Part shown: one piece after another, positions 45,059 to 54,865 of the stretch
How positions within the stretch are numbered: position 1 is the first letter of the stretch
How the letters are laid out: every line of letters begins with the position of its first letter
Assembly (NCBI RefSeq): GCF_026016325.1
Contig: NZ_CP087203.1
Coordinates: 5,890,001 to 5,954,000, forward strand
Reading direction: 5' to 3'
DNA length: 64,000 nt
Source of the DNA: Pseudomonas sp. B21-056
Lineage (GTDB): Bacteria; Pseudomonadota; Gammaproteobacteria; Pseudomonadales; Pseudomonadaceae
Program-made: the position numbers and the translations under genes
Notes under the pieces: model-generated
The model's database searches: none
Seen by the model: only the letters and a program-made list of their open reading frames with translations
Told to the model about the DNA's origin: nothing

Positions 45059-45490
45059 CGCGGTATCTCCTCACACAAAGCGGGTGATGGCCTCAGGCGG
45101 AGGCTCTTTTTATTGGTGATTGCCCTCGGTCTCTACGCAGGAGACGGGCTTTGTATTGGTAGAGCAATTGCCATGCCTAAACTTGGATAGGTATTCAACA
45201 AATCCTGAAAACGACATGCCGAGCCGTCTATATAAGGCGCGTAACGAGTGTGGATTATCGGAGCCATCCAGGGCGGTTAGCGACTGCCACAGCGGGCGGT
45301 GAGCAGTTCGGTATCACTTGTGGGAACTGGGCTGCGCCACTTTCGCCACAGTGTCACCCCAAGCGCGGAGGACGAACGGTCGGCAGCTGCACAACGGCTG
45401 ATCCGACAACAGCGTCTTATCTGATTGCGACGCGCTAAAAGGTGGCGGGTTCAGGGGGTAGTGTTCGTTTATTGAGCAGTTTCTACTACC
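45059..45490. other. Intergenic region upstream of gbdR
   Basis: 432 bases with no gene I can support; the short open frames here have no ribosome-binding site or recognisable sequence. It presumably holds the gbdR promoter. I found no clear operator. Confidence 0.5.
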
Positions 45491-45667
45491 TGTGGCGAGG
45501 GAGCTTGCCCCGCTCAGCTGTGTAGGAGCTGTCGAGCGAAGCGAGGCTGCGATCTTTCCCCTGACAATTGAGTCCAGAGCGAAAGATCAAGATCAAAAGA
45601 TCGTCCGAACGCGGCCCGAGCCTTCGCCAGCTCCTACGCCCCCAGCGGGAGCAAGCCCCCTCGCCAC
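45491..45667. repeat. REPIN, family C, with intact IS110 target sequence
   Basis: Outer arms TGTGGCGAGGGAGCTTGCC and GGGAGCAAGCCCCCTCGCCACA (imperfect). The inner part contains GGAGCTGTCGAGCGAAGCGA and the opposing CCTTCGCCAGCTCC. The left arm contains GAGGGAGCTTGC (45497-45508), the uninterrupted form of the site in which the IS110 element sits at 59.7 kb. Confidence 0.85.
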
Positions 45668-45689
45668 AGAGGCAGTTGCCAGTCTTCTA

Positions 45690-47066
45690 TCAGCACTCCA
45701 CCGCACTGACCGCCAACCCACCGCGCGACGTCTCTTTGTACTTGTCGTGCATGTCGGCGCCGGTATCGCGCATGGTGCGGATCACCCGGTCCAGGGAAAT
45801 GAAATGCTGGCCGTCCCCACGCAGCGCCATCTGCGCCGCATTGATGGCTTTTACCGCGGCAATCGCGTTGCGCTCGATGCAAGGCACCTGGACCAGCCCG
45901 CCCACCGGGTCGCAGGTCAGGCCGAGGTTGTGTTCCAGGCCGATTTCCGCCGCGTTGCACAGTTGCTCCGGCGTGGCCCCCAGGATCCCCGCCAGACCTG
46001 CCGCCGCCATGGCGCAGGCCGAGCCCACTTCGCCCTGGCAACCGACTTCGGCGCCGGAGATCGAGGCGTTCTTCTTGCACAGGATGCCCACCGCCGCCGC
46101 GCCGAGGAAATAATCCACCACGTTGGCGTCGGTGACGGCCTCGCTGAACTTCATGAAATAGTGCAGCACCGCCGGAATGATCCCCGCCGCGCCATTGGTC
46201 GGCGCCGTGACCATGCGCCCGCCGGCGGCGTTTTCCTCGTTGACCGCCAGGGCGAAGAGGTTGACCCACTCCATGGCACTCAGGGTCGAGCCGATGACAT
46301 TCGGTTTGTTCAGTTCTTGCAGGCTGCGGTGCAGCTTGGCCGCACGCCGACGCACGTTCAGACCGCCGGGCAGGATGCCTTCATGCTTGAGACCGTGCTC
46401 GACACAATCCTGCATGGCCCGCCAGAGCTTCATCAGGCCGCTGCGGATTTCCTCTTCCGAGCGCCAGGCCTTTTCGTTGGCCATCATCAGTTCGGCCACA
46501 CGCAGGTTATGGGTGCGACAAAGCTCGAGCAGCTCTTCGGCGCTGGAGAAGTCGTAAGGCAGCTTGGTGGTGTCCAGGTCCGCGACGCCGCTCGAAGCCT
46601 GGGCCTCGTCGACGACAAAACCACCGCCGACCGAATAATAAGTGTCGCGGAACAACTCACCGCTGGCGCCTTCGGCCACCAGCGTCATGGCATTGGGGTG
46701 GAACGGCAGGTTTTCGTCGATCAGGCGCATGTCCCGGGCCCATACGAAAGGCACCGGCAGGCGACCGTCCAGTTGCAGGGTCTCGATTTCGCGCAACAGT
46801 GCAATGCGCGGCGCAATCTGCGACGGATCGATCGCATCCGGCCACTCGCCCATCAGGCCCATGATGACCGCGGTATCGCTACCGTGGCCGATGCCGGTGG
46901 CCGACAGCGAACCATAGAGCTGCACCTCGACCCGTCGCACGTCGTTCAGCAGCGCCTTTGCCCGCAACGCCTCGACAAACAGCGCCGCAGCACGCATCGG
47001 GCCGACCGTGTGGGAACTGGACGGGCCAATACCGATTTTGAACAGATCGAACACACTGATTGCCAT
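45690..47066 (-). CDS. sdaB: L-serine dehydratase (iron-sulfur type)
   Basis: A 458-residue single-chain L-serine deaminase turning serine into pyruvate and ammonia, the exit step of the pathway after GlyA. The N-terminal [22 protein letters not shown] block and the C-terminal cluster region with [24 protein letters not shown] and [17 protein letters not shown] (cysteine ligands of the [4Fe-4S] cluster) are clear. GGAGG lies upstream of the ATG. It is divergent from cbcX with a 426-base gap that holds a tandem 21-base repeat. Confidence 0.93.
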   Translation of the reverse strand: MAISVFDLFKIGIGPSSSHTVGPMRAAALFVEALRAKALLNDVRRVEVQLYGSLSATGIGHGSDTAVIMGLMGEWPDAIDPSQIAPRIALLREIETLQLDGRLPVPFVWARDMRLIDENLPFHPNAMTLVAEGASGELFRDTYYSVGGGFVVDEAQASSGVADLDTTKLPYDFSSAEELLELCRTHNLRVAELMMANEKAWRSEEEIRSGLMKLWRAMQDCVEHGLKHEGILPGGLNVRRRAAKLHRSLQELNKPNVIGSTLSAMEWVNLFALAVNEENAAGGRMVTAPTNGAAGIIPAVLHYFMKFSEAVTDANVVDYFLGAAAVGILCKKNASISGAEVGCQGEVGSACAMAAAGLAGILGATPEQLCNAAEIGLEHNLGLTCDPVGGLVQVPCIERNAIAAVKAINAAQMALRGDGQHFISLDRVIRTMRDTGADMHDKYKETSRGGLAVSAVEC

Positions 47067-47492
47067 TGCCTAGAACCTCCAGAACGGGCACATCCGGGCG
47101 CAGGAGCGCCCGGTGACGGAGCTGCTACGCTCAACGCCGGGATGGCCGCATCATCCGGTTTTTACCTGAGGGGTCGACGTCTGACACCGACGCAATTATG
47201 CCCACCAACGCCGCCTGCTTCACGACGGGGTTCCAGGGCGTTTTTTTGCGTGTCAGAGACCGGCTGGAGGCGAAAAAAATCTGTAAACGACGTCACCAAC
47301 ACTGGATACGACCCTCCCTGTACTGGATACGACTCACCCTGTAGGCGACAGATTTGCGCTGGTACATGATCGGTTACGGCTCGTTTTCCAGGCCGCGTGT
47401 CGAGACTGTGTTCACGCGCCCCAACCGCAACATCCAATAAAAAGCGCGGAGGTCCGACCGGACACCGCCGATAAAACACCAGGAGTCCACTC
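47067..47492. promoter_or_regulatory. sdaB/cbcX divergent regulatory region with tandem 21-base repeat
   Basis: No gene. Two adjacent 21-base units, 47301-47321 and 47322-47342, share ACTGGATACGAC and the ending CCCTGT, differing at only a few positions between. GCGACAG follows immediately at 47345-47351. Exact head-to-tail 21-base units suit an AraC-type activator such as GbdR, which I recall regulating both neighbours. Confidence 0.6.
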
Positions 47493-48440
47493 ATGAAAGG
47501 TTCCAAGTCGTTGTTGTTGGCCGCCATGCTGAGTCTTCCCATGCTGGCCAACGCTGCTGAACCCGCACAGTGCAGCACCGTTAACTTCTCCGACGTCGGC
47601 TGGACCGACATTACCGTGACTACCGCCACCACCAGCGTGATTCTCGACGCCCTGGGCTACAAGACCAAGACCACCATGATTTCCGTGCCAGTGACCTACA
47701 AGTCCCTGGCCGACGGCAAGAACATGGACGTGTTCCTCGGCAACTGGATGCCGACCATGGAAAACGACATCAAGGCCTACCGCGACGCCGGCACCGTGGA
47801 AACCGTGCGCACCAACCTCAAGGGCGCCAAGTACACCCTCGCGGTGCCCAAGGCCCTGTACGACAAAGGCCTGCATGATTTCGCCGACATTGCCAAGTTC
47901 AAGAAGGAACTCGACGGCAAGATCTACGGCATCGAGCCGGGCAACGACGGCAACCGCCTGATCCAGAGCATGATCGACAAAAATGCCTTCGGCCTGAAGG
48001 ACGCCGGCTTCAAGGTCGTCGAGTCGAGCGAAGCGGGCATGCTGTCCCAGGTCGACCGCGCCTCCAAGCGCGGCACCGACGTGGTGTTCCTCGGCTGGGC
48101 ACCGCATCCGATGAACACTCGTTTCAGCATTGAATACCTGACCGGCGGCGATGAGTTTTTCGGTCCGGACTTTGGCGCCGCCACCGTGGCGACCAACACC
48201 CGCAAGGGTTACGCCCAGGAATGCAGCAACGTTGGCCAGCTGTTGAAGAACCTCGAGTTCACGGTCGACATGGAAAGCAAACTGATGGGCAACGTGCTTG
48301 ACGACAAGATGAAGCCTGAAGCTGCCGCCAAGGCTTGGTTGCAGAAAAACCCACAGGTACTCGATACCTGGCTCGCTGGCGTGACCACCATTGACGGTAA
48401 ACCTGGCCTGGAAGCCGTGAAAGCCAAGCTCGCACAGTAA
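47493..48440 (+). CDS. cbcX: Choline/betaine/carnitine ABC transporter, substrate-binding protein
   Basis: A 315-residue periplasmic binding protein with a signal peptide (MKGSKSLLLAAMLSLPMLANAA). Its ligand-cage segments resemble those of CaiX: VGWTDITVT, FLGNWMPTM and FLGWAPHPMN. It is the choline-type binding protein for the CbcWV core encoded next. AGGAG lies upstream of the ATG. A strong hairpin follows the stop codon, which likely lets this gene be expressed above cbcWV. Confidence 0.93.
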   Translation: MKGSKSLLLAAMLSLPMLANAAEPAQCSTVNFSDVGWTDITVTTATTSVILDALGYKTKTTMISVPVTYKSLADGKNMDVFLGNWMPTMENDIKAYRDAGTVETVRTNLKGAKYTLAVPKALYDKGLHDFADIAKFKKELDGKIYGIEPGNDGNRLIQSMIDKNAFGLKDAGFKVVESSEAGMLSQVDRASKRGTDVVFLGWAPHPMNTRFSIEYLTGGDEFFGPDFGAATVATNTRKGYAQECSNVGQLLKNLEFTVDMESKLMGNVLDDKMKPEAAAKAWLQKNPQVLDTWLAGVTTIDGKPGLEAVKAKLAQ

Positions 48441-48449
48441 TAGTTATGC

Positions 48450-48471
48450 CGGGCGGGTTCGCCCGCCCGGG
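48450..48471 (+). terminator. Intra-operon hairpin between cbcX and cbcW
   Basis: CCGGGCGGG-TTCG-CCCGCCCGG, a perfect GC stem with a UUCG tetraloop and no long U-run. It probably stabilises the upstream cbcX mRNA or causes partial termination. Confidence 0.6.
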
Positions 48472-48504
48472 CTGTTTATCCCTTGCATGCGGACGTTCAC
48501 TACC

Positions 48505-49350
48505 ATGCTGATTGATCAGAAAATACCCTTGGGCCAGTACATCGCGGGCTTCGTCGAATGGTTGACGCAACATGGCGCCAGCACCTTTGACGCAATCGCG
48601 CTGTCTCTGGAAACGATGATTCACGGCGTGACATTTGCGCTGACCTGGTTCAACCCGCTGGCCTTGATTGGCCTCATTGCCCTGCTGGCGCATTTCATCC
48701 AGCGCAAATGGGGCCTCACTGTATTCGTCATTGCCTCCTTCCTGCTGATCCTCAACCTGGGTTACTGGCAGGAAACCATGGAAACCCTGGCCCAGGTGAT
48801 GTTCGCCACCCTGGTCTGCGTCGTGATCGGCGTGCCGCTGGGCATTGTTGCCGCGCACAAGCCGATGTTCTACACCATGATGCGGCCGGTACTCGATCTG
48901 ATGCAGACCGTACCGACCTTCGTCTACCTCATTCCTACCCTGACCCTCTTCGGTCTGGGTGTGGTCCCGGGCCTGATCTCCACGGTGGTGTTCGCGATTG
49001 CCGCGCCCATCCGCCTGACCTACCTGGGTATCTGCGACGTTCCGGAAGAACTGATGGACGCCGGCAAGGCCTTCGGCTGCTCCCGTCGCCAGCTCCTGTC
49101 GCGCATCGAACTGCCCCATGCGATGCCAAGCATCGCGGCCGGTGTCACCCAGTGCATCATGCTGTCGTTGTCGATGGTGGTGATCGCCGCACTGGTGGGT
49201 GCCGATGGCCTGGGCAAACCCGTGGTCAACGCACTGAACACCGCCGATATCGCCCTGGGCTTCGAAGCCGGCCTGGCGATCGTATTGCTGGCAATCATGC
49301 TCGACCGTATCTGCAAACAACCCGACGCTAAAGCAGGGGGTGACGCATGA
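48505..49350 (+). CDS. cbcW: Choline/betaine ABC transporter, permease
   Basis: A 281-residue inner-membrane permease with about six helices and the ABC-importer cytoplasmic loop EELMDAGKAFGCSRRQLLSRIELPHAMP (EAA-type). It forms the translocation channel with CbcV. The start MLIDQKIPLG is preferred over an ATG 18 bases upstream with no ribosome-binding site, because it matches the family N-terminus. Its stop overlaps the cbcV start by four bases (ATGA). Confidence 0.93.
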   Translation: MLIDQKIPLGQYIAGFVEWLTQHGASTFDAIALSLETMIHGVTFALTWFNPLALIGLIALLAHFIQRKWGLTVFVIASFLLILNLGYWQETMETLAQVMFATLVCVVIGVPLGIVAAHKPMFYTMMRPVLDLMQTVPTFVYLIPTLTLFGLGVVPGLISTVVFAIAAPIRLTYLGICDVPEELMDAGKAFGCSRRQLLSRIELPHAMPSIAAGVTQCIMLSLSMVVIAALVGADGLGKPVVNALNTADIALGFEAGLAIVLLAIMLDRICKQPDAKAGGDA

Positions 49351-50525
49351 GCATCATTCGTTTCGAAGACGTCGATGTTATTTTCTCCAACCGCCCCAAG
49401 GCCGCGCTGGACCTGCTGGACAAGGGTCTTTCACGCCCCGAGATCCTGCAGCAGACCGGCCTGATCGTTGGCGTGGAAAAAGCCAGCCTGTCCGTCGAGA
49501 AGGGTGAGATCTGCGTCCTGATGGGCCTTTCCGGCTCAGGCAAATCCAGCCTGCTGCGCTGCATCAACGGCTTGAACACCGTCAGTCGTGGCAAGTTGTT
49601 CGTCGAGCACGAGGGACGGCAGATCGACATTGCCTCTTGCTCCCCGGCTGAACTCAAGATGATGCGCACCAAGCGCATCGCCATGGTGTTCCAGAAGTTC
49701 GCCCTGATGCCTTGGCTGACCGTGCGCGAGAACATCAGCTTCGGCCTGGAAATGCAGGGCCGCCCCGAGAAGGAACGGCGCAAGCTGGTGGATGAAAAAC
49801 TCGAGCTGGTGGGCCTGTCCCAGTGGCGCAACAAAAAGCCCGACGAGCTGTCCGGCGGCATGCAACAGCGTGTTGGCCTGGCCCGCGCCCTGGCGATGGA
49901 CGCCGACATCCTGTTGATGGACGAACCGTTCTCGGCCCTCGACCCTTTGATCCGCCAGGGTTTGCAGGACGAACTGCTGGAACTGCAACGCAAATTGCAA
50001 AAGACCATTGTGTTCGTCAGCCATGACCTGGACGAAGCCCTGAAACTGGGCAGCCGGATCGCGATCATGAAGGACGGCAAGATCATCCAGTACAGCAAGC
50101 CGGAAGAAATCGTATTGAACCCGGCGGATGACTATGTGCGCACCTTCGTCGCCCATACCAACCCGCTCAACGTCCTGTGCGGCCGCAGTCTGATGCGCAC
50201 CCTGGACAACTGCAAGCGCATCAACGGTTCGGTGTGCCTGGATCCGGGTGGCGACTCCTGGCTCGACCTGGCCGAAGGCAACACCATCAAGGGCGCACGC
50301 CAGAACGGAGCCGCGCTGGACCTGCAGAACTGGGTCCAGGGCCAACCCGTCGAAGGCCTGGGCCGTCGCCCGACGCTGGTGGATTCCAACATCGGCATGC
50401 GCGACGCATTGCAGATCCGCTACCAGACCGGCAACAAACTGGTGCTCCACGACAACCAGAAAGTCGTCGGGATCCTCGGCGACAGCGAGCTGTACCACGC
50501 GCTGCTCGGCAAAAACCTGGGCTAA
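49347..50525 (+). CDS. cbcV: Choline/betaine ABC transporter, ATPase
   Basis: A 392-residue ATPase of the ProV/OpuAA type. Walker A GLSGSGKS is at residues 60-67, the signature is LSGGMQQRVGLARAL, and Walker B is ILLMDEPFSALDP. The ~110-residue C-terminal extension contains a CBS-like domain (LVLHDNQKVVGILGDSELYHALL), a regulatory module of osmolyte importers. It is translationally coupled to cbcW. A perfect terminator follows. Confidence 0.94.
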   Translation: MSIIRFEDVDVIFSNRPKAALDLLDKGLSRPEILQQTGLIVGVEKASLSVEKGEICVLMGLSGSGKSSLLRCINGLNTVSRGKLFVEHEGRQIDIASCSPAELKMMRTKRIAMVFQKFALMPWLTVRENISFGLEMQGRPEKERRKLVDEKLELVGLSQWRNKKPDELSGGMQQRVGLARALAMDADILLMDEPFSALDPLIRQGLQDELLELQRKLQKTIVFVSHDLDEALKLGSRIAIMKDGKIIQYSKPEEIVLNPADDYVRTFVAHTNPLNVLCGRSLMRTLDNCKRINGSVCLDPGGDSWLDLAEGNTIKGARQNGAALDLQNWVQGQPVEGLGRRPTLVDSNIGMRDALQIRYQTGNKLVLHDNQKVVGILGDSELYHALLGKNLG

Positions 50526-50533
50526 GCCCAACA

Positions 50534-50574
50534 CCAACAAAAACGCCGCGAGATGATCGCGGCGTTTTTGTTGG
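50534..50574. terminator. Bidirectional terminator after cbcV
   Basis: CCAACAAAAACGCCGCG, loop AGATGAT, CGCGGCGTTTTTGTTGG: a perfect 17-base stem whose arms end in A- and T-runs. It separates cbcV from the convergent betT. Confidence 0.92.
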
Positions 50575-50611
50575 TGCCCAGACTGAAGGAGATCCCCTCG
50601 CCACAACTGTG

Positions 50612-52237
50612 TTACAGCTGCCGATCGAGTTGCATCATGCGCTCACTGAAACGCTGCCAATCCCGGGTCGCCAGCGCCGCTTGCTCCTGTTCGATCTGCA
50701 CATCCCGGCGCATGGCCTTGTGCAGGCCGAACATGAAGAACACCAGCACCACCGAGAACGGCAGCCCGGCCAGCACCACCATGGTTTGCATGGCTTCGAA
50801 GTTACCGGCGAACAGCAGGCCGATGGTCACCAGCGTAATCACCGCCGACCAGAAGATCCGCAACCAGTGCGGCGCATCCTCATCGACATTGCCGCCCTTG
50901 CACGAAAGGTTGGCCATCATCACCGCGCCGGAATCCGCCGGGGTCAGGAACAGCACGAAGCCGACGAAGATCGACACGCCGATCACCACTTTTGACGCCG
51001 GATAGTGCTCAAGCAACTGGTAGATCGACATGGACGGCTGCTCCAATGCGGTCTTGCCCAGCTCTACCGCGCCATGATTCATCACCAGGTCCAGGGCCGA
51101 GTTACCAAAAATCGACAGCCAGGCCAGGGTGAAGCCCAGGGGAATCAGCAGTACACCGGCCACCAGCTCGCGCACGGTGCGACCACGGGAAATACGGGCG
51201 ATGAACATGCCGACAAAGGGGGCCCAGGAAATCCACCACGCCCAGTAGAACAGGGTCCACAGACCCAACCAGCGGTCTGACTTGGCGCTGTCGTCTTCAT
51301 ACACATACAGGTCGAAGGTTTTCAGCACGACGCCGTTGAGGTAATCGCCGACGTTCTGCACGAAGCCGTTGAGCAGGTGCAAGGTCGGACCAAACAGCAA
51401 GACGAAGATCAGCAGGCCGCTGAACAGCACGATATTGAGGTTGGACAGCCGGCGGATGCCGTTCTCCACGCCCGACACCGCCGCGATGGTCGCCACAGTG
51501 CTCATCACGATGATCACGATCAGCAGGTTGGTATTGCTGTGTTCCATGCCGAACAGGTTTTCCAGCCCGGACGCGACTTGCAGCGAACCGATCCCCAGGT
51601 TCGTTACCAGCCCCAACAACGTCACGAACATGCCGAAGCCATCCACCGCATGACCGGCCGCGCCCCTGACCCAGCGCTCGCCTACCAGCGGGTACAGCGC
51701 CGAGCGCAACGCCAGCGGCTGGTGATGCCGGTAGGCAAAATACGCCACCGCCAGGCCCACCAATGCGTAGATCGCCCAGCCGTGCAGGCCCCAATGCAGG
51801 AAGGTCAGTTGCACGGCCTGACGCGCGGCCAGGTTGCTGCCGGCCACGCCTTCGGGCGGGTTGAAGTAATGGTCCAGGGGTTCGGAGGCGCCGAAGTACA
51901 ACAACGAAATGCCGATGCCCGAGGAGAACAGCATCCCGGCCCAGGCGCCGTAGCTGAAGTCCGGTGTGTCGTCCTTGCTGCCCAACTTGAGCTTGCCATA
52001 GGAGGAAAACGCCAGGCCGACCACAAACACCAGGTAGGCGGCGATCACCACCATGTAGTACCAGCCGAAGCTGCGGGACAACCACGCCTGGGCCAGGCCG
52101 AGCAATCGGCCGGCCTCCTGCGGGGCGATGATCAGGATGGCCGTCAGCAGCAGGATCAACGCGGTGGAGGTGTAGAACACCCAACCGTTGACCGTCACCT
52201 TTTGCGGCGAGGTCTTTATTAGCGAGGCAGAACTCAT
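50612..52237 (-). CDS. betT: Choline transporter, BCCT family (BetT1-like)
   Basis: A 540-residue 12-helix BCCT secondary transporter. The family signature is read as TLFYWAWWISWAPFVGMFIA followed by RISRGRT, and GLHGWAIYALVGLAVAYFAY is also typical. It lacks the long C-terminal osmosensing tail of E. coli BetT (about 677 residues), so it is the short form linked to nutrient uptake. The start MSSASLIKTS is preferred to an upstream GTG/ATG without conserved sequence. It is divergent from betI and presumably shares BetI control. Confidence 0.9.
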   Translation of the reverse strand: MSSASLIKTSPQKVTVNGWVFYTSTALILLLTAILIIAPQEAGRLLGLAQAWLSRSFGWYYMVVIAAYLVFVVGLAFSSYGKLKLGSKDDTPDFSYGAWAGMLFSSGIGISLLYFGASEPLDHYFNPPEGVAGSNLAARQAVQLTFLHWGLHGWAIYALVGLAVAYFAYRHHQPLALRSALYPLVGERWVRGAAGHAVDGFGMFVTLLGLVTNLGIGSLQVASGLENLFGMEHSNTNLLIVIIVMSTVATIAAVSGVENGIRRLSNLNIVLFSGLLIFVLLFGPTLHLLNGFVQNVGDYLNGVVLKTFDLYVYEDDSAKSDRWLGLWTLFYWAWWISWAPFVGMFIARISRGRTVRELVAGVLLIPLGFTLAWLSIFGNSALDLVMNHGAVELGKTALEQPSMSIYQLLEHYPASKVVIGVSIFVGFVLFLTPADSGAVMMANLSCKGGNVDEDAPHWLRIFWSAVITLVTIGLLFAGNFEAMQTMVVLAGLPFSVVLVFFMFGLHKAMRRDVQIEQEQAALATRDWQRFSERMMQLDRQL

Positions 52238-52425
52238 TTGCACGGATGCTCCAGGCAGTGCGAGAGAAGGACAAGGCAACGCGGTACCCGACCAATCGGT
52301 GAGTTGGCAGCCGACCGGCGGGTGTTATAAAGACATCCTTACGGCCTTCGCCCCCGTCAAACGCGGGTTCTGAGCCTTGGATGCCTGGTTCTTGCGCCAT
52401 TTACGCGTAGGAAATATCGGTAAAT

Positions 52426-52442
52426 CGCGACGATTTGTCGCG
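52426..52442. promoter_or_regulatory. CGCGAC inverted repeat in the betT/betI gap
   Basis: CGCGAC-GATTT-GTCGCG, a perfect six-base inverted repeat 15 bases from the BetI palindrome. CGCGAC also forms the direct repeat at the gbcB/gbcA promoter. It is a possible second-regulator site. Confidence 0.35.
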
Positions 52443-52456
52443 GAGCTTATTCTTTG

Positions 52457-52476
52457 TTGATTGAACGTTCAATCAA
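52457..52476. promoter_or_regulatory. BetI operator
   Basis: TTGATTGAACGTTCAATCAA, a perfect 20-base palindrome in the betT-betI divergent gap, 70 bases before the betI start. Its length and symmetry fit a TetR-family dimer, and BetI is the TetR protein encoded next door. Confidence 0.82.
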
Positions 52477-52546
52477 AACAAAATAGACTGGCCCTCGTCC
52501 CGTCAGGCGAACTTCGTCTGCCGGATGGCCTAAGGAGATGTGCTAG

Positions 52547-53167
52547 ATGCCCAAGGTCGGTATGCAACCCATCCGCCGCCAGCAATTGATCGAAGCCACG
52601 TTGCAGGCGGTCGATCAGGTCGGCATGGGGGACGCCAGCATTGCGCTGATCGCCCGTTTGGCCGGTGTCTCGAACGGCATCATCAGTCACTACTTTCAGG
52701 ACAAGAATGGCCTGATCGCGGCTACGGCCCAGTACCTGATGACGGTCCTGAGCGAGAACGTCACCGCGCGCCGTCAGGCGCTTGAGGATTCGAGCCCACG
52801 GGCGCATCTGAAGGTGATCATCGAAGGCAACTTCGACGCCAGCCAGGTCAATGGCCCGGCAATGAAAACCTGGCTGGCCTTCTGGGCCACCAGCATGCAT
52901 CACCCGTCATTGCACAGGTTGCAGCGGATCAACGATCACCGTCTGTATTCCAACCTGTGTTGCCAGTTCCGCCGCGTGTTGCCTGTCGATGAGGCGCGCA
53001 GCGCGGCACGGGGCCTGGCCGCCCTGATTGACGGTTTGTGGTTGCGCGGCGCGTTGTCGGGAGACGCATTCGACACCGTCCAGGCACACCGGATCGCTTA
53101 CGAATACATGGATTTCCAACTGGCAAAAGCAGGGGCGCCAGAGCACACAGAACCGCTCGGCTCCTGA
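52547..53167 (+). CDS. betI: Choline-responsive repressor BetI, TetR family
   Basis: A 206-residue TetR regulator. The HTH is within [21 protein letters not shown] followed by QDKNGL, and the C-terminal domain ([15 protein letters not shown]) binds choline. It represses the bet genes until choline is present. AAGGAG lies 9 bases upstream of the ATG. It is first in betIBA and auto-regulated through the palindrome at 52457. Confidence 0.95.
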   Translation: MPKVGMQPIRRQQLIEATLQAVDQVGMGDASIALIARLAGVSNGIISHYFQDKNGLIAATAQYLMTVLSENVTARRQALEDSSPRAHLKVIIEGNFDASQVNGPAMKTWLAFWATSMHHPSLHRLQRINDHRLYSNLCCQFRRVLPVDEARSAARGLAALIDGLWLRGALSGDAFDTVQAHRIAYEYMDFQLAKAGAPEHTEPLGS

Positions 53168-53248
53168 ACCGCCATCGACCCGCGTAGTCAGCAATAGAAG
53201 ACACGCCCGATGGCCAAGCCAACCACTTAATGCACTTGCGAGGACTTT

Positions 53249-54721
53249 ATGGCCCGTTTCGAACTGCAAAAACTCTACATCGATGGCGCGTACAGCGATG
53301 CCAGCGGCGACGCGACCTTCGAAGCCATCAACCCTGCCAACGGTGAGGTCCTTGCCCAAGTGCAGCGTGCAACCAAGGAAGACGTCGAGCGCGCCGTAGT
53401 CAGCGCCGAAAAGGGCCAGAAAATCTGGGCCGCCATGACCGCCATGCAGCGCTCGCGGATCCTGCGCCGCGCCGTGGACATCCTGCGCGAGCGCAACGAT
53501 GAGCTGGCCGCCCTGGAAACCCTGGACACCGGCAAGGCCTACTCCGAAACCCGCTACGTCGACATCGTGACCGGCGCCGACGTGCTGGAATACTATGCCG
53601 GCCTGGTGCCCGCCATCGAAGGCGAACAGATCCCGCTGCGCGATACTTCGTTCGTCTACACCCGTCGCGAGCCCCTGGGCATCGTCGCCGGGATCGGTGC
53701 GTGGAACTACCCGATCCAGATCGCCTTGTGGAAGTCCGCACCGGCCCTGGCGGCCGGCAACGCAATGATCTTCAAGCCAAGCGAAGTCACCTCGCTGACC
53801 ACCCTGAAACTGGCCGAGATCTACACCGAAGCCGGCGTTCCACCGGGCGTGTTCAACGTGTTGACCGGCAGTGGCCGTGAAGTCGGCACCTGGCTGACCG
53901 AGCACCCGCGCATCGAGAAGGTCTCGTTCACCGGCGGCACCGACACTGGCAAGAAAGTCATGGCCAGCGCCTCGAGTTCCTCGCTCAAGGACGTGACCAT
54001 GGAACTGGGCGGCAAGTCGCCGCTGATCATCTGCGACGACGCCGACCTGGATCGCGCCGCCGACACCGCGATGATGGCCAACTTCTACAGCTCCGGCCAG
54101 GTCTGCACCAACGGTACCCGCGTGTTCGTGCCAAGCCATCTCAAGGCTGCGTTCGAAGCCAGGATCGCCGAACGTGTGGCACGCATCCGCATCGGTAACC
54201 CGGAAGACGAAAACACCAACTTTGGCCCGCTGGTGAGCTTCGCCCACATGGAGAGCGTGTTGGGCTACATCGAGAAGGGCAAGGCCGAAGGCGCACGCCT
54301 GTTGTGTGGCGGCAAGCGCCTGACCGACGGCGAGTTCGCCAAGGGCGCGTTCGTCGCCCCGACCGTGTTCACCGACTGCACCGACGAGATGACCATCGTG
54401 CGCGAAGAAATCTTCGGCCCGGTGATGGCGATCCTCAGCTACGAAACCGAAGAAGAAGTGATCCGCCGCGCCAACGACACCGAATTCGGCTTGGCCGCCG
54501 GCGTCGTGACCCGCGACCTGAACCGCGCCCACCGCATCATCCATCAACTGGAAGCCGGTATCTGCTGGATCAACGCCTGGGGCGAATCCGACGCCAAGAT
54601 GCCGGTCGGCGGCTACAAACAGTCGGGCGTGGGCCGTGAGAACGGGATCAGCTCGCTGAACAACTTCACGCGCATCAAATCGGTACAGGTCGAGTTGGGC
54701 GATTACGCGTCGGTGTTCTGA
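53249..54721 (+). CDS. betB: Betaine aldehyde dehydrogenase
   Basis: A 490-residue NAD(P)-dependent aldehyde dehydrogenase that oxidises betaine aldehyde to glycine betaine. The cofactor block PWNYP appears as [13 protein letters not shown]. The catalytic Glu is in MELGGKSP and the catalytic Cys in [12 protein letters not shown]. The length matches the family exactly. It is co-directional with betI (about 80 bases) and betA, with a family-B REPIN after it. Confidence 0.97.
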   Translation: MARFELQKLYIDGAYSDASGDATFEAINPANGEVLAQVQRATKEDVERAVVSAEKGQKIWAAMTAMQRSRILRRAVDILRERNDELAALETLDTGKAYSETRYVDIVTGADVLEYYAGLVPAIEGEQIPLRDTSFVYTRREPLGIVAGIGAWNYPIQIALWKSAPALAAGNAMIFKPSEVTSLTTLKLAEIYTEAGVPPGVFNVLTGSGREVGTWLTEHPRIEKVSFTGGTDTGKKVMASASSSSLKDVTMELGGKSPLIICDDADLDRAADTAMMANFYSSGQVCTNGTRVFVPSHLKAAFEARIAERVARIRIGNPEDENTNFGPLVSFAHMESVLGYIEKGKAEGARLLCGGKRLTDGEFAKGAFVAPTVFTDCTDEMTIVREEIFGPVMAILSYETEEEVIRRANDTEFGLAAGVVTRDLNRAHRIIHQLEAGICWINAWGESDAKMPVGGYKQSGVGRENGISSLNNFTRIKSVQVELGDYASVF

Positions 54722-54745
54722 GTCGACGTCGCCTATACGGCCGTC

Positions 54746-54809
54746 ATCGCGAGCAGGCTCGCTCCCACATGAGTTCCCATTCCAATGTGGGAGCGAGCCT
54801 GCTCGCGAT
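54746..54809. repeat. REPIN, family B, between betB and betA
   Basis: ATCGCGAGC...GCTCGCTCCCACA and the inverted TGTGGGAGCGAGC...GCTCGCGAT, with only a ~16-base loop. It lies inside the bet operon. Confidence 0.9.
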
Positions 54810-54865
54810 GGAGTGCAAAGCACTCCCGGCCCTGACCTGAACCCAATTAAAAGAGGGTGCATTTC

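Noticed and set aside
45120..45438. Short open frames upstream of gbdR (45120-45302, 45250-45438)
   Set aside because: No ribosome-binding sites, overlapping frames and atypical composition; treated as non-coding promoter sequence.
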